Source: an uncultured Clostridia bacterium
Lineage (GTDB): Bacteria; Bacillota; Clostridia; Oscillospirales; Acutalibacteraceae
Length of the DNA stretch: 7,505 bases
Reading direction: 5' to 3'
NCBI GenBank assembly: GCA_946633275.1
Contig: CAMPAT010000032.1
Coordinates: 1-7,505 of the forward strand
Made by a program: the position numbers and the translations under genes. Of the stretch, positions 1 to 5,908 are shown piece by piece (positions within the stretch are counted from its first letter, which is position 1; each line of letters begins with the position of its first letter). Under the pieces are notes generated by a model that saw nothing but the letters and a program-made list of their open reading frames with translations, was not told the DNA's origin and ran no database searches.

Positions 1-800
1 GGGGACGCCTTGTGCCTCAGATTGTTTACTATTTTTCTGCTTATGCAGATATGGTCGAGCAGGGAAGGATTAAGCTCGGCGACGAGATTAATGTAGTAGT
101 ACCTACAGGTAACTTCGGCAACATTCTTGCAGGCTACTATGCCAAGAATATGGGACTTCCGATTAAGAAGTTTGTATGCGCGTCTAATACCAATAACGTT
201 TTAACCGATTTCATTAAAACCGGTGAATATAACAAGGTAAGAACGTTTTATACTACCACTTCACCTTCGATGGATATCTTGATTTCATCAAATTTGGAGC
301 GCCTTTTATATCACGTAAGCGGCGAAAAAGACGACGTTGTTTCAAATTTGATGAGCAGCCTTGCAACTGACGGTAAATATTCCGTAGACAACGAAATGCT
401 AGAAAAAATTCAGGCTGATTTTGAAGCCGGATTTGCTGATGAATATGCGGTAAGAAACACTATTCAGTCTCAGAAGAACGATTATAACTATCTTCTTGAT
501 ACTCATACTGCTGTCGCAGTAAATGTTTATGAAGAATATGTAAAATCAAGCGGAGACGATATTCCTACTGTAATTGACAGCACAGCTTCTCCTTATAAAT
601 TCCCTAAAAGCGTATTTTCAGCTCTGTTCGGTAATTCTTTTGAAGGCGATGAATTTGAAACTGTTGACGAGTTAAGTCTTGTAACAGGTACCGATGTACC
701 TGAGCCCATCAAGGCGCTTAAAAATAAGAACATCCGCTTTAAAGAAGTTTGCGATAAAGAAAATATGAGCGAGATGGTATTTAAACTTCTTGATTTATAA
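1..800 (+). CDS. thrC: Threonine synthase, C-terminal part (5' end outside the window)
   Basis: PLP-dependent enzyme converting O-phospho-L-homoserine to L-threonine and phosphate, the last step of threonine biosynthesis in the cytoplasm. The frame is open from the left edge: the first two bases finish a codon and the readable protein begins GRLVPQIVYYFSAY, which matches the conserved NWGR-(I/L)-x-PQ segment in the middle of the enzyme. A start at the GTG at position 12 would cut this motif, so it is not the real start. The Gly-rich phosphate-binding loop PTGNFGN is at 102-122, followed by LAGYYAKNMGLP. A THTAVAV segment near 501-521 and STASPYKF near 580-603 are typical of the bacterial/fungal-type ThrC. 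About 265 residues are present, roughly the C-terminal half of a usual protein of nearly 500. The end is natural, with TAA at 798-800 and a hairpin 7 bases later. No defect is visible. Confidence 0.93.
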   Translation, partial: GRLVPQIVYYFSAYADMVEQGRIKLGDEINVVVPTGNFGNILAGYYAKNMGLPIKKFVCASNTNNVLTDFIKTGEYNKVRTFYTTTSPSMDILISSNLERLLYHVSGEKDDVVSNLMSSLATDGKYSVDNEMLEKIQADFEAGFADEYAVRNTIQSQKNDYNYLLDTHTAVAVNVYEEYVKSSGDDIPTVIDSTASPYKFPKSVFSALFGNSFEGDEFETVDELSLVTGTDVPEPIKALKNKNIRFKEVCDKENMSEMVFKLLDL

Positions 801-806
801 TAAAAC

Positions 807-827
807 GGGAGGGTTTTAAGCCCTCCC
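807..827. terminator. Bidirectional intrinsic terminator between thrC and the DUF1540 gene
   Basis: GGGAGGG (807-813) pairs perfectly with CCCTCCC (821-827) around TTTTAAG. On the plus strand the hairpin follows the thrC stop and is trailed by TAAATTTCTT. On the minus strand it follows the DUF1540 stop and is trailed by GTTTTATTATAAA. It sits between two convergent genes, so it probably ends both transcripts. The T tract is better on the minus strand. Confidence 0.85.
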
Positions 828-835
828 TAAATTTC

Positions 836-1009
836 TTATTCGCAATCTACAATTGTGTCGCAGCACTCAAATGTTTCACACTTGGTTTCGCTTTCACTCT
901 GCGCAGTTTTATTGCCTACTTTGATGTGGCCTGCGTTACAGTTGTTATGTGTATCGTGATAGATACAGTTTTTTACCTCGCAAGAGATACCTTTAATTTC
1001 TTTGTCCAT
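836..1009 (-). CDS. Small Cys-rich DUF1540 protein
   Basis: A 57-residue protein read on the minus strand, beginning MDKEIKGISCEVKNCIYHD and ending TIVDCE. The pattern C10-x4-C15-x-Y-x(6)-C24-x-A-x-x-I-x-V, then S-x-x-T-x-C44-x-T-F, is the signature of the DUF1540 family found in many clostridia and bacilli. It has seven cysteines (C10, C15, C24, C44, C49, C50, C56), which suggests metal binding. The molecular role of the family is not known to me. There is no signal peptide or membrane segment. The start is supported by GAAAGGAG six to seven bases upstream (1016-1024 on the plus strand). It converges on thrC through a shared hairpin and is divergent from the metallophosphoesterase with a 60-base gap. 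It overlaps a plus-strand open frame (926-1069) that is only an upstream extension of the next gene. I found no convincing promoter for it. Confidence 0.88.
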   Translation of the reverse strand: MDKEIKGISCEVKNCIYHDTHNNCNAGHIKVGNKTAQSESETKCETFECCDTIVDCE

Positions 1010-1010
1010 A

Positions 1011-1038
1011 TTGACACTCCTTTCATTAGTATTATTAA
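1011..1038 (+). promoter_or_regulatory. Possible sigma-A promoter for the metallophosphoesterase
   Basis: TTGACA at 1011-1016 is an exact -35 hexamer. TATTAA at 1033-1038, after a 16-base spacer, is a four-of-six match to the -10 box. Transcription would start near 1045, giving a leader of about 25 bases. The -35 lies on the opposite strand next to the DUF1540 ribosome binding site. AT-rich sequence makes such matches easy, so this is tentative. Confidence 0.35.
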
Positions 1039-1060
1039 CTTTAAAATTCGTTTTATTCTT

Positions 1061-1065
1061 GGTGA
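1061..1065 (+). promoter_or_regulatory. Ribosome binding site fixing the metallophosphoesterase start
   Basis: GGTGA lies four bases before the ATG at 1070. It is weak, but it precedes the codon where family homology begins (MSLYAIADTH). The in-frame upstream candidates lie antisense inside the DUF1540 gene. Confidence 0.6.
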
Positions 1066-1069
1066 TTTT

Positions 1070-1753
1070 ATGTCATTATATGCTATTGCTGATACTCATT
1101 TGTCCTTCGGTACCGATAAACCGATGGACTCTTTTCCCGGTTGGAAAAATTATGTAAGCAGAATTGAGCAAAACTGGAATAAGCTGATTTCCGACGATGA
1201 TACAGTTGTCATTGCAGGCGATATCAGCTGGGCAATGAATTTTGATGAACTGAAACCTGATTTTGATTTTATCAACCGTCTTAGCGGGCAAAAAATCATT
1301 ATCAAAGGTAATCACGATTACTGGTGGAACACGCTTACCAAAATGAATAGTTTTATAGAAGAAAACGATTTTTCTTCTATAAAAATTTTGCAGAATAGTT
1401 CTTTTGAGGTCTGCGGAGTTTCGGTTTGCGGCAGCAGAGGATGGATGTTTGAAAGTGGAGAAGAACACGATGAAAAGGTGCTCAACCGTGAAGTCGGAAG
1501 AATAAAAATGTCCCTTGACAGCGCGACTTGCGACGAAAAAATACTCTTCTTGCATTATCCTCCTGTCACGACAGACCAGAGCTGCGACAAAATTATGCAG
1601 CTAATTAATGACTATGGAATTAAAAAATGTTACTACGGTCATCTTCACGGTGATGCTGCGCATTTTGCAATAGACGACTGCGTGGATAACTGCCGTTTTG
1701 AGTTAATCTCATGCGACAGGCTCGGATTTATGCCGAAACTTATTATAAAATAA
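1070..1753 (+). CDS. Calcineurin-like metallophosphoesterase
   Basis: A 227-residue cytoplasmic phosphohydrolase with the full two-metal motif set of the calcineurin-like family. D8-x-H10 is in AIADTHLS, G50-D51 in VIAGDISWAM, G80-N81-H82-D83 in IKGNHDYWW, H162 in LFLHYPP, and G190-H191-x-H193 in YYGHLHG. The GDISWAM and HYPP context resembles a family of predicted phosphohydrolases common in Firmicutes (COG1768-like, from memory). The natural substrate is not known, and phosphomonoester, diester or nucleotide substrates are all possible. The start at 1070 is chosen because the beta-strand leading to the first metal motif begins there. An upstream GTG/ATG extension of 48 codons to 926 would run antisense through the DUF1540 gene and encodes no recognisable domain. 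The gene has no clear terminator before the tig promoter, so some readthrough into tig is possible. Confidence 0.9.
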   Translation: MSLYAIADTHLSFGTDKPMDSFPGWKNYVSRIEQNWNKLISDDDTVVIAGDISWAMNFDELKPDFDFINRLSGQKIIIKGNHDYWWNTLTKMNSFIEENDFSSIKILQNSSFEVCGVSVCGSRGWMFESGEEHDEKVLNREVGRIKMSLDSATCDEKILFLHYPPVTTDQSCDKIMQLINDYGIKKCYYGHLHGDAAHFAIDDCVDNCRFELISCDRLGFMPKLIIK

Positions 1754-1766
1754 TTTAAAATAATAG

Positions 1767-1795
1767 TTGTATTTTAATATTTCTTATGTTATAAT
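1767..1795 (+). promoter_or_regulatory. Extended -10 sigma-A promoter of the tig-clpP-clpX operon
   Basis: TATAAT at 1790-1795 is an exact -10 box preceded by TG at 1787-1788, making a full extended -10 (TGnTATAAT). TTGTAT at 1767-1772, with an exact 17-base spacer, supplies the TTG core of a -35. Transcription is expected near 1802, leaving a leader of about 44 AT-rich bases before the tig start. No CtsR-type or CIRCE operator is visible, which suggests constitutive rather than heat-shock-repressed expression. Confidence 0.8.
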
Positions 1796-1830
1796 GTTTG
1801 CTCGAAATATATTTAATTATAATATTATTA

Positions 1831-1836
1831 AGGAGG
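1831..1836 (+). promoter_or_regulatory. Strong ribosome binding site of tig
   Basis: AGGAGG, nine bases before the ATG at 1846, decides the start. An in-frame upstream ATG at 1798 would sit at or before the predicted transcription start and would place the Shine-Dalgarno sequence inside the coding region. Confidence 0.9.
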
Positions 1837-1845
1837 GTCATTCCA

Positions 1846-3129
1846 ATGGCACTTAAATCATCAAATAAAGTTGAAACTAATACTTACGAAATTGAAGTTA
1901 CAGTTGATGCACAGACATTTGCTGATGCCTGCAAGACTGCATATATGCGTCAGAGAAAGTCAATCCAGATTCCCGGCTTCCGCAAGGGTAAGGCTACTCA
2001 GGGTATGATTGAGAAGGTTTACGGCGAAGGCGTTTTCTTTGAAGACGCTCTTGAAATCGTCTATCCTGAAGCTGTACAGGCTGCTATTGATGAAGCTGAG
2101 CTTCGAGTTGTTGACCAGCCGTTCGACCTTGATGTATCAGTAATGAGCAAGGAAGAAGGCGTCGAGATGAAAATGAAGGTTACAACATATCCTGAAGTTA
2201 AACTCGGCAAATATAAGGGTCTCAAGGCAGAATACGGCGAGACTGAAGCAACTGACGATGACGTAAACGAAGAGCTTAAGAGCATGCAGGAGAGAAACAG
2301 CAGACTTGTTTCTGTTGAAGACAGAGCTGCTGAGATGGGCGATACTGCTGAAATCGATTTCGAAGGCTTTGTCGACGGCGAAGCTTTCGACGGCGGCAAG
2401 GGAGAAAATTATCCGCTCGAGCTTGGCTCAGGTTCATTTATTCCCGGATTTGAAGAGCAGGTTGCTGGTCACAATGTAGATGACGAATTTGACGTAAACG
2501 TAACGTTCCCGGAAGAATATCAGGCTGACCTCGCAGGTAAAGAGGCTGTCTTCAAGTGCAAGATTCACGAAATTAAGAAGAAGGAACTTCCTGAGCTTGA
2601 TGATGAATTTGCTAAGGATGTTGATGAAGAGGTTGAAACTCTTGACGAGCTTAAAGAAAAGCTCAGAAAGCAAATCAGCGAAAGAAAAGAAGAGAATGCG
2701 AAGAGAGAATTTGAAAATGCTCTTATTCAGCAGGTTATTGATAATATTGAAGCTGAGATTCCTGAGTGTATGAACACTAACAAGACTGAAGAGCTTGTTC
2801 AGGATTACGGATACAGACTTCAGATGCAGGGTATCGACCTTAATACTTATCTCCAGTATCTTGGTCAGACAATGGATGATTTCAAGGCACAGTTTGAGGA
2901 GAACGCTAAGCAGCAGGTTAAAGTTTCTCTTGCTCTTGAAGAAATCGTTAAAGCCGAGAATATTGAAGCTACTGAAGATGAGGTTAACGCTGAAGTTGAC
3001 AAGCTCGCCGAACAGTACGGTATGGACGCTGAGCAGATTAAGGCTGCAGTTCCTACAGAACAGCTCGAAAACGACATTAAGACAAGAAAAGCTGTTGAAC
3101 TTATCGTTGACAGCGCAAAGAAAGCATAA
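1846..3129 (+). CDS. tig: Trigger factor, ribosome-associated chaperone and prolyl isomerase
   Basis: A 427-residue protein, the usual family length. It binds near the ribosomal exit tunnel and shields nascent chains. Residues 1 to about 145 form the ribosome-binding domain, with the signature GFRKGKA at 44-50 that contacts L23. Residues about 163-245 form the FKBP-type PPIase domain (GDTAEIDFEGFVDGEAFDGG, then FIPGFEEQVAGH and the strand VFKCKIHEIK). The rest is the helical C-terminal chaperone domain, rich in Glu and Lys, starting at LPELDDEFAKDV. The residue after the signature is Thr51 where Pro is usual. It is the first gene of an apparent operon: clpP starts 42 bases after its stop. An N-terminal extension to 1798 adds a hydrophobic peptide with no counterpart in the family and is rejected. 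The gene is intact. Confidence 0.97.
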   Translation: MALKSSNKVETNTYEIEVTVDAQTFADACKTAYMRQRKSIQIPGFRKGKATQGMIEKVYGEGVFFEDALEIVYPEAVQAAIDEAELRVVDQPFDLDVSVMSKEEGVEMKMKVTTYPEVKLGKYKGLKAEYGETEATDDDVNEELKSMQERNSRLVSVEDRAAEMGDTAEIDFEGFVDGEAFDGGKGENYPLELGSGSFIPGFEEQVAGHNVDDEFDVNVTFPEEYQADLAGKEAVFKCKIHEIKKKELPELDDEFAKDVDEEVETLDELKEKLRKQISERKEENAKREFENALIQQVIDNIEAEIPECMNTNKTEELVQDYGYRLQMQGIDLNTYLQYLGQTMDDFKAQFEENAKQQVKVSLALEEIVKAENIEATEDEVNAEVDKLAEQYGMDAEQIKAAVPTEQLENDIKTRKAVELIVDSAKKA

Positions 3130-3171
3130 ATTAACTGAATAATCAAATAATATTTAAAGGATTGTGATTTT

Positions 3172-3765
3172 ATGGCATCATTAGTACCTTACGTTGTTGA
3201 ACAGACAAGCGCGGGCGAAAGAACAGTTGATATCTACTCGAGACTTCTTTCGGATAGAATCATCGTTCTTTCCGACCAGGTTGACGATAACACCGCTTCA
3301 CTTGTCGTAGCACAGCTGCTGTTTCTTGAAAGCCAGGACAGCGATAAGGATATTTCGCTTTATATTAATTCGCCGGGCGGCTCTGTTACTGCAGGTCTTG
3401 CAATTTATGACACAATGAATTACATCAAGTGTGATGTTTCAACGATTTGTGTCGGTATGGCTGCAAGCATGGGAGCTTTTCTTCTCTCAAGCGGTACCAA
3501 GGGTAAGAGAATCGCTCTTCCTAATAGTGAAATTCTTATTCACCAGCCGCTTGTTGGCGGTAGCGGCATTACAGGCCAGGCTACTGATGTTGAAATTGCT
3601 GCTAAGAACTTAATTAAAACTAAAGAGAAATTAAACAGAATTCTTGCAGCTAATACAGGTCAGGATTATGAAACACTTGTCAAGGATACTGACAGGGATA
3701 ACTGGATGTCCGCTGAAGAAGCTATGGCTTACGGTCTTGTAGACAAGGTAATTGACAAAAGATAA
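3172..3765 (+). CDS. clpP: ATP-dependent Clp protease proteolytic subunit
   Basis: A 197-residue serine peptidase that forms the tetradecameric degradation chamber served by ClpX or other Clp ATPases. The catalytic triad is present: Ser99 in GMAASMGA, His124 in ILIHQP and Asp176 in TDRDNWMS. Other family landmarks are [19 protein letters not shown] (oxyanion region, 64-82) and the C-terminal [11 protein letters not shown]. The N-terminus [23 protein letters not shown] is the normal axial-loop region with almost no propeptide. The loop after the catalytic His ([14 protein letters not shown]) is about three residues longer than in E. coli ClpP as I recall it. AAAGGA at 3156-3161, ten bases upstream, supports the start. 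It lies between tig and clpX, with only 12 bases to the clpX ATG, so the protease and its unfoldase are almost certainly co-transcribed. Confidence 0.97.
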   Translation: MASLVPYVVEQTSAGERTVDIYSRLLSDRIIVLSDQVDDNTASLVVAQLLFLESQDSDKDISLYINSPGGSVTAGLAIYDTMNYIKCDVSTICVGMAASMGAFLLSSGTKGKRIALPNSEILIHQPLVGGSGITGQATDVEIAAKNLIKTKEKLNRILAANTGQDYETLVKDTDRDNWMSAEEAMAYGLVDKVIDKR

Positions 3766-3777
3766 GGGAGCTTATTA

Positions 3778-5055
3778 ATGGATAGAGATGATTCAATCCA
3801 CGCAGCAAGATGTTCCTTCTGCGGTAAAAGTGAATCAATGGCGTACAGACTTATTGAGGGTCCTCGCGGCGCCTATATCTGCGATGAATGCGTAGCGCTG
3901 TGCAACGATTTAATCGCCGCTCAGGAAGAAGATACTCGCAAACATTCAAACGAGGATATGACTCTTCCGAAACCGATGGAGATTAAAGAGAAGCTTGATG
4001 AATACGTTATCGGTCAGGATGAAGCCAAGAAGACTTTATCTGTTGCCGTTTATAACCACTATAAGCGCATTTTTTACGAGGGTGAAGGTGATGTCGAACT
4101 TCAGAAAAGTAATATCCTTCTCCTCGGCCCTACAGGTGTTGGTAAGACGATGCTCGCTCAGACTCTTGCGAAGATACTCAACGTTCCTTTCGCAATTGCT
4201 GACGCTACAACTCTTACTGAAGCAGGATATGTGGGAGAAGATGTTGAAAACATTTTGCTTCGCTTAATCCAGGCTGCAGATTTCGACGTTGAAAAAGCAG
4301 AGACGGGTATCATTTACGTTGACGAAATTGATAAGATTTCACGCAAAAGCGAGAACCGTTCTATTACAAGAGACGTCAGCGGCGAAGGCGTGCAGCAGGC
4401 TCTTCTCAAAATCCTTGAGGGTACTCAGGCTAACGTTCCTCCGGGAGGCGGCAGGAAGCATCCTCAGCAGGAATATATACAGATTGACACAACTAACATT
4501 TTGTTTATATGCGGCGGTGCCTTTGACGGAATTGAGCGTATAATTGAAAAACGGCTCGGCAGAGGCTCGCTCGGCTTCGGCTCTGATATGGAAAAGAACA
4601 AGGTTGAGCAGGAAGAAATCCTTAAGAATATCACACAGCACGACCTTGTTAAATACGGTCTTATTCCTGAACTTATCGGCAGAATTCCTGTTGTCAGCGT
4701 TCTTCAGGATTTAGATAAGGAGGCGCTTGTCAGAATTATGACCGAACCGAAGAATTCAATCGTTAAGCAATATACCAAACTGTTTGAGATGGATAACGTT
4801 GAACTTCAGTTCCAGGATGAAGCGCTTGAAGCTATGGCAGAGATTACTCTTGAACGTAAAACAGGAGCGAGAGGTCTGCGCTCTGTATTTGAAGCTGTGC
4901 TCGGCGATTTGATGTACAGAGTACCTTCCGATTACACAATTGAGAAGATAGTTGTGACTGAAGAGTGCGTTCGCAACAACTCACAGCCTCTTATCAGAAC
5001 GAATAAGAAAAGGGAGCCTTTGAGCCTGACTAATAACGATTTAAAAAACGCTTAA
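3778..5055 (+). CDS. clpX: ClpX, AAA+ unfoldase subunit of the ClpXP protease
   Basis: A 425-residue hexameric ATPase that recognises tagged proteins, unfolds them and threads them into ClpP. The N-terminal zinc-binding domain has C12-x2-C15 and C35-x2-C38. The AAA+ module shows Walker A GPTGVGKT at 117-124, the pore-1 loop GYVG at 150-153, Walker B IIYVDE at 178-183, the RKH pore loop at 226-228, the arginine finger R302 in PELIGRIPV, and sensor-2 R365 in GARGLR. The ClpP-docking tripeptide is LGF at 265-267, the equivalent of IGF in E. coli, so it should dock with the neighbouring ClpP. AAGGGAG at 3764-3770 overlaps the clpP stop, seven bases before the ATG, a tight arrangement that favours translational coupling. 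No terminator is visible after the stop. A new promoter begins 15 bases later. Confidence 0.98.
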   Translation: MDRDDSIHAARCSFCGKSESMAYRLIEGPRGAYICDECVALCNDLIAAQEEDTRKHSNEDMTLPKPMEIKEKLDEYVIGQDEAKKTLSVAVYNHYKRIFYEGEGDVELQKSNILLLGPTGVGKTMLAQTLAKILNVPFAIADATTLTEAGYVGEDVENILLRLIQAADFDVEKAETGIIYVDEIDKISRKSENRSITRDVSGEGVQQALLKILEGTQANVPPGGGRKHPQQEYIQIDTTNILFICGGAFDGIERIIEKRLGRGSLGFGSDMEKNKVEQEEILKNITQHDLVKYGLIPELIGRIPVVSVLQDLDKEALVRIMTEPKNSIVKQYTKLFEMDNVELQFQDEALEAMAEITLERKTGARGLRSVFEAVLGDLMYRVPSDYTIEKIVVTEECVRNNSQPLIRTNKKREPLSLTNNDLKNA

Positions 5056-5069
5056 TTTTAAATTAACTA

Positions 5070-5098
5070 TTGACAAAAAGATTATATATCTATATAAT
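5070..5098 (+). promoter_or_regulatory. Exact-consensus sigma-A promoter of DUF177-rpmF
   Basis: TTGACA (5070-5075), a 17-base spacer and TATAAT (5093-5098) match the sigma-A consensus at all twelve positions. Transcription should start near 5105, giving a leader of about 30 bases. Such strength fits a ribosomal protein gene (rpmF) as the main client. Confidence 0.9.
5081..5098. repeat. Perfect 8-bp dyad covering the -10 box of the DUF177-rpmF promoter
   Basis: ATTATATA (5081-5088), a TC centre, then TATATAAT (5091-5098) is a perfect inverted repeat whose right arm contains the -10 hexamer. It could be an operator for a dimeric repressor. It could also be a by-product of AT-rich promoter sequence, since one arm is largely fixed by the -10 box. 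Confidence 0.5.
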
Positions 5099-5103
5099 AC
5101 TTA

Positions 5104-5117
5104 AAGTGCAAAGTGCA
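5104..5117 (+). repeat. Tandem duplication of AAGTGCA at the predicted transcription start
   Basis: AAGTGCA occurs twice back to back (5104-5110 and 5111-5117), right at and after the predicted start of the DUF177-rpmF transcript. It could be an operator half-site pair, an mRNA leader element or simple slippage. There is no evidence beyond position. Confidence 0.6.
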
Positions 5118-5133
5118 TAATTGGGGTGATTAT

Positions 5134-5631
5134 ATGCAGCTCGATTTTACCAATCTTTTCAATTTTGATAACGAAGTTGTCGATATTGACTGCGTTTTGC
5201 AATTTGACGATTTCGAATACAGCACCTATAAGCCACTCAAAAACGGTGTTAAGGTTAAGGGTAAAGCGTATTGCAAAGCTGATATAGTATATCTCGATAT
5301 CAATGTGCGCTTCGATTTCTTCGGCGTCTGTGACAGATGCGCAGAAGAGTTTGAAAGAGAATACTCCTTCGATTTAAATAAAATTGTTGTCGAGAAGCTC
5401 GAAAATGACGATGATTTTGACGATTTTGTTGTTGTTGATAATTGTAAGCTCGACCTTGACGATTATATTTATCAGGAAATTCAACTTTTTTTGCCGCAAA
5501 AAATGCTTTGTGATGAGGAATGCAAAGGCATTTGTCCGAAGTGCGGTAAGAATCTGAATGAAGGAGAATGTGACTGTAAGAAAGATGTTGACCCAAGGAT
5601 GGCGGCTCTTCTTCAGTTGCTTGAAGATTAG
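5134..5631 (+). CDS. DUF177/YceD family protein, linked to 23S rRNA and L32
   Basis: A 165-residue protein of the DUF177 (YceD) family, which is nearly always encoded directly upstream of rpmF and, in studied bacteria and plants, is needed for normal 23S rRNA accumulation. The core shows the CDRC pair (C66, C69) in FFGVCDRCAEEFEREY. The C-terminus carries the Firmicutes-type Cys-rich tail: C126, C130, C134 and C137 in CDEECKGICPKCGKNLNEG, C146 and C148, then DPRMAALLQLL. The tail is likely a zinc site. The protein is very acidic, with an Asp run NDDDFDDF at 91-98. The ATG at 5134 follows GGGGTGA (5123-5129). A GTG at 5113 in the same frame lies inside the tandem AAGTGCA element and lacks a ribosome binding site, so it is not used. 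rpmF starts 39 bases downstream. The function is inferred from family and context. Confidence 0.92.
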   Translation: MQLDFTNLFNFDNEVVDIDCVLQFDDFEYSTYKPLKNGVKVKGKAYCKADIVYLDINVRFDFFGVCDRCAEEFEREYSFDLNKIVVEKLENDDDFDDFVVVDNCKLDLDDYIYQEIQLFLPQKMLCDEECKGICPKCGKNLNEGECDCKKDVDPRMAALLQLLED

Positions 5632-5670
5632 TAAATTAACTAATAGTTTTTGAAATAAGGAGGAATTATA

Positions 5671-5850
5671 ATGGCTGTACCTGCAAGAAGAACTTCAAAG
5701 ACAAGAAAGAATAAGAGACGTTCAAGCGTTTGGAAGTTAGATGCTCCTACACTTGTAAAATGCCCGAATTGCTCTGAGTACACTGTACCGCACAGGGTTT
5801 GCCCAAGCTGCGGTTACTACAACGGAAAAGAAGTAATCGATGTAGACTAA
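5671..5850 (+). CDS. rpmF: Large ribosomal subunit protein L32
   Basis: A 59-residue protein beginning [17 protein letters not shown], the universal L32 N-terminus, which extends into the 50S subunit. It ends with a zinc ribbon: C31-P-N-C34 and C44-P-S-C47 (KCPNC ... [14 protein letters not shown]). All four cysteines are present, so this is the zinc-dependent C+ form. Bacteria that adapt to zinc starvation often carry a second, Cys-less copy, and none is in this window. A textbook AAGGAGG at 5657-5663, seven bases before the ATG, implies high translation. It forms a short operon with the preceding DUF177 gene and is followed 12 bases after the stop by a GC-rich hairpin. Confidence 0.98.
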   Translation: MAVPARRTSKTRKNKRRSSVWKLDAPTLVKCPNCSEYTVPHRVCPSCGYYNGKEVIDVD

Positions 5851-5862
5851 TATCAAGTATAT

Positions 5863-5888
5863 GGCGGCTGTAGGCCGCCTTTCTTGTT
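5863..5888 (+). terminator. Intrinsic terminator after rpmF, just ahead of der
   Basis: GGCGGC (5863-5868) and GCCGCC (5874-5879) form a perfect six-pair GC stem with loop TGTAG, followed by TTTCTTGTT. It begins 12 bases after the rpmF stop and ends 20 to 29 bases before the der start. The broken T run suggests partial termination, which would let some transcripts continue into der. Confidence 0.78.
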
Positions 5889-5893
5889 ATATG

Positions 5894-5901
5894 AAAGGTG
5901 G
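5894..5901 (+). promoter_or_regulatory. Ribosome binding site fixing the der start
   Basis: AAAGGTGG lies seven bases before the ATG at 5909. Two earlier in-frame ATGs are excluded: 5861 abuts the terminator stem and 5891 lacks its own Shine-Dalgarno sequence. Confidence 0.8.
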
Positions 5902-5908
5902 TGGCGAT

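Noticed and set aside
926..1069. N-terminal extension of the metallophosphoesterase starting at 926
   Set aside because: It runs antisense through the DUF1540 gene, has no ribosome binding site and shows no domain. The family fold begins at the ATG at 1070.
1805..1830. AT-rich partial dyad in the tig leader
   Set aside because: Only about five bases per arm match, all A/T, which is expected by chance in such sequence.
1798..1845. Upstream start for trigger factor giving a hydrophobic leader peptide
   Set aside because: The strong AGGAGG at 1831-1836 would fall inside it and its ATG precedes the predicted transcription start. Trigger factor is cytosolic and has no such leader.
4339..4641. 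Minus-strand open frame inside clpX, with similar ones inside tig and the phosphoesterase
   Set aside because: No recognisable motif, no ribosome binding site, and complete overlap with a conserved gene on the other strand.
5053..5066. AT-only inverted repeat TAATTT-T-AAATTA after clpX as a terminator
   Set aside because: The stem has no GC pairs and a one-base centre, and there is no following T run, so it would not form a stable terminator.
5885..5893. TGTTATATG as an extended -10 promoter for der
   Set aside because: The -10 match is partial, no -35 exists because the hairpin occupies that place, and transcription would start inside the ribosome binding site.
5861..5908. Upstream start for der at 5861, or at 5891
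   Set aside because: The first begins at the terminator hairpin and encodes its stem. The second has no Shine-Dalgarno sequence, while 5909 has AAAGGTGG at the right distance and begins at the G1-motif strand.
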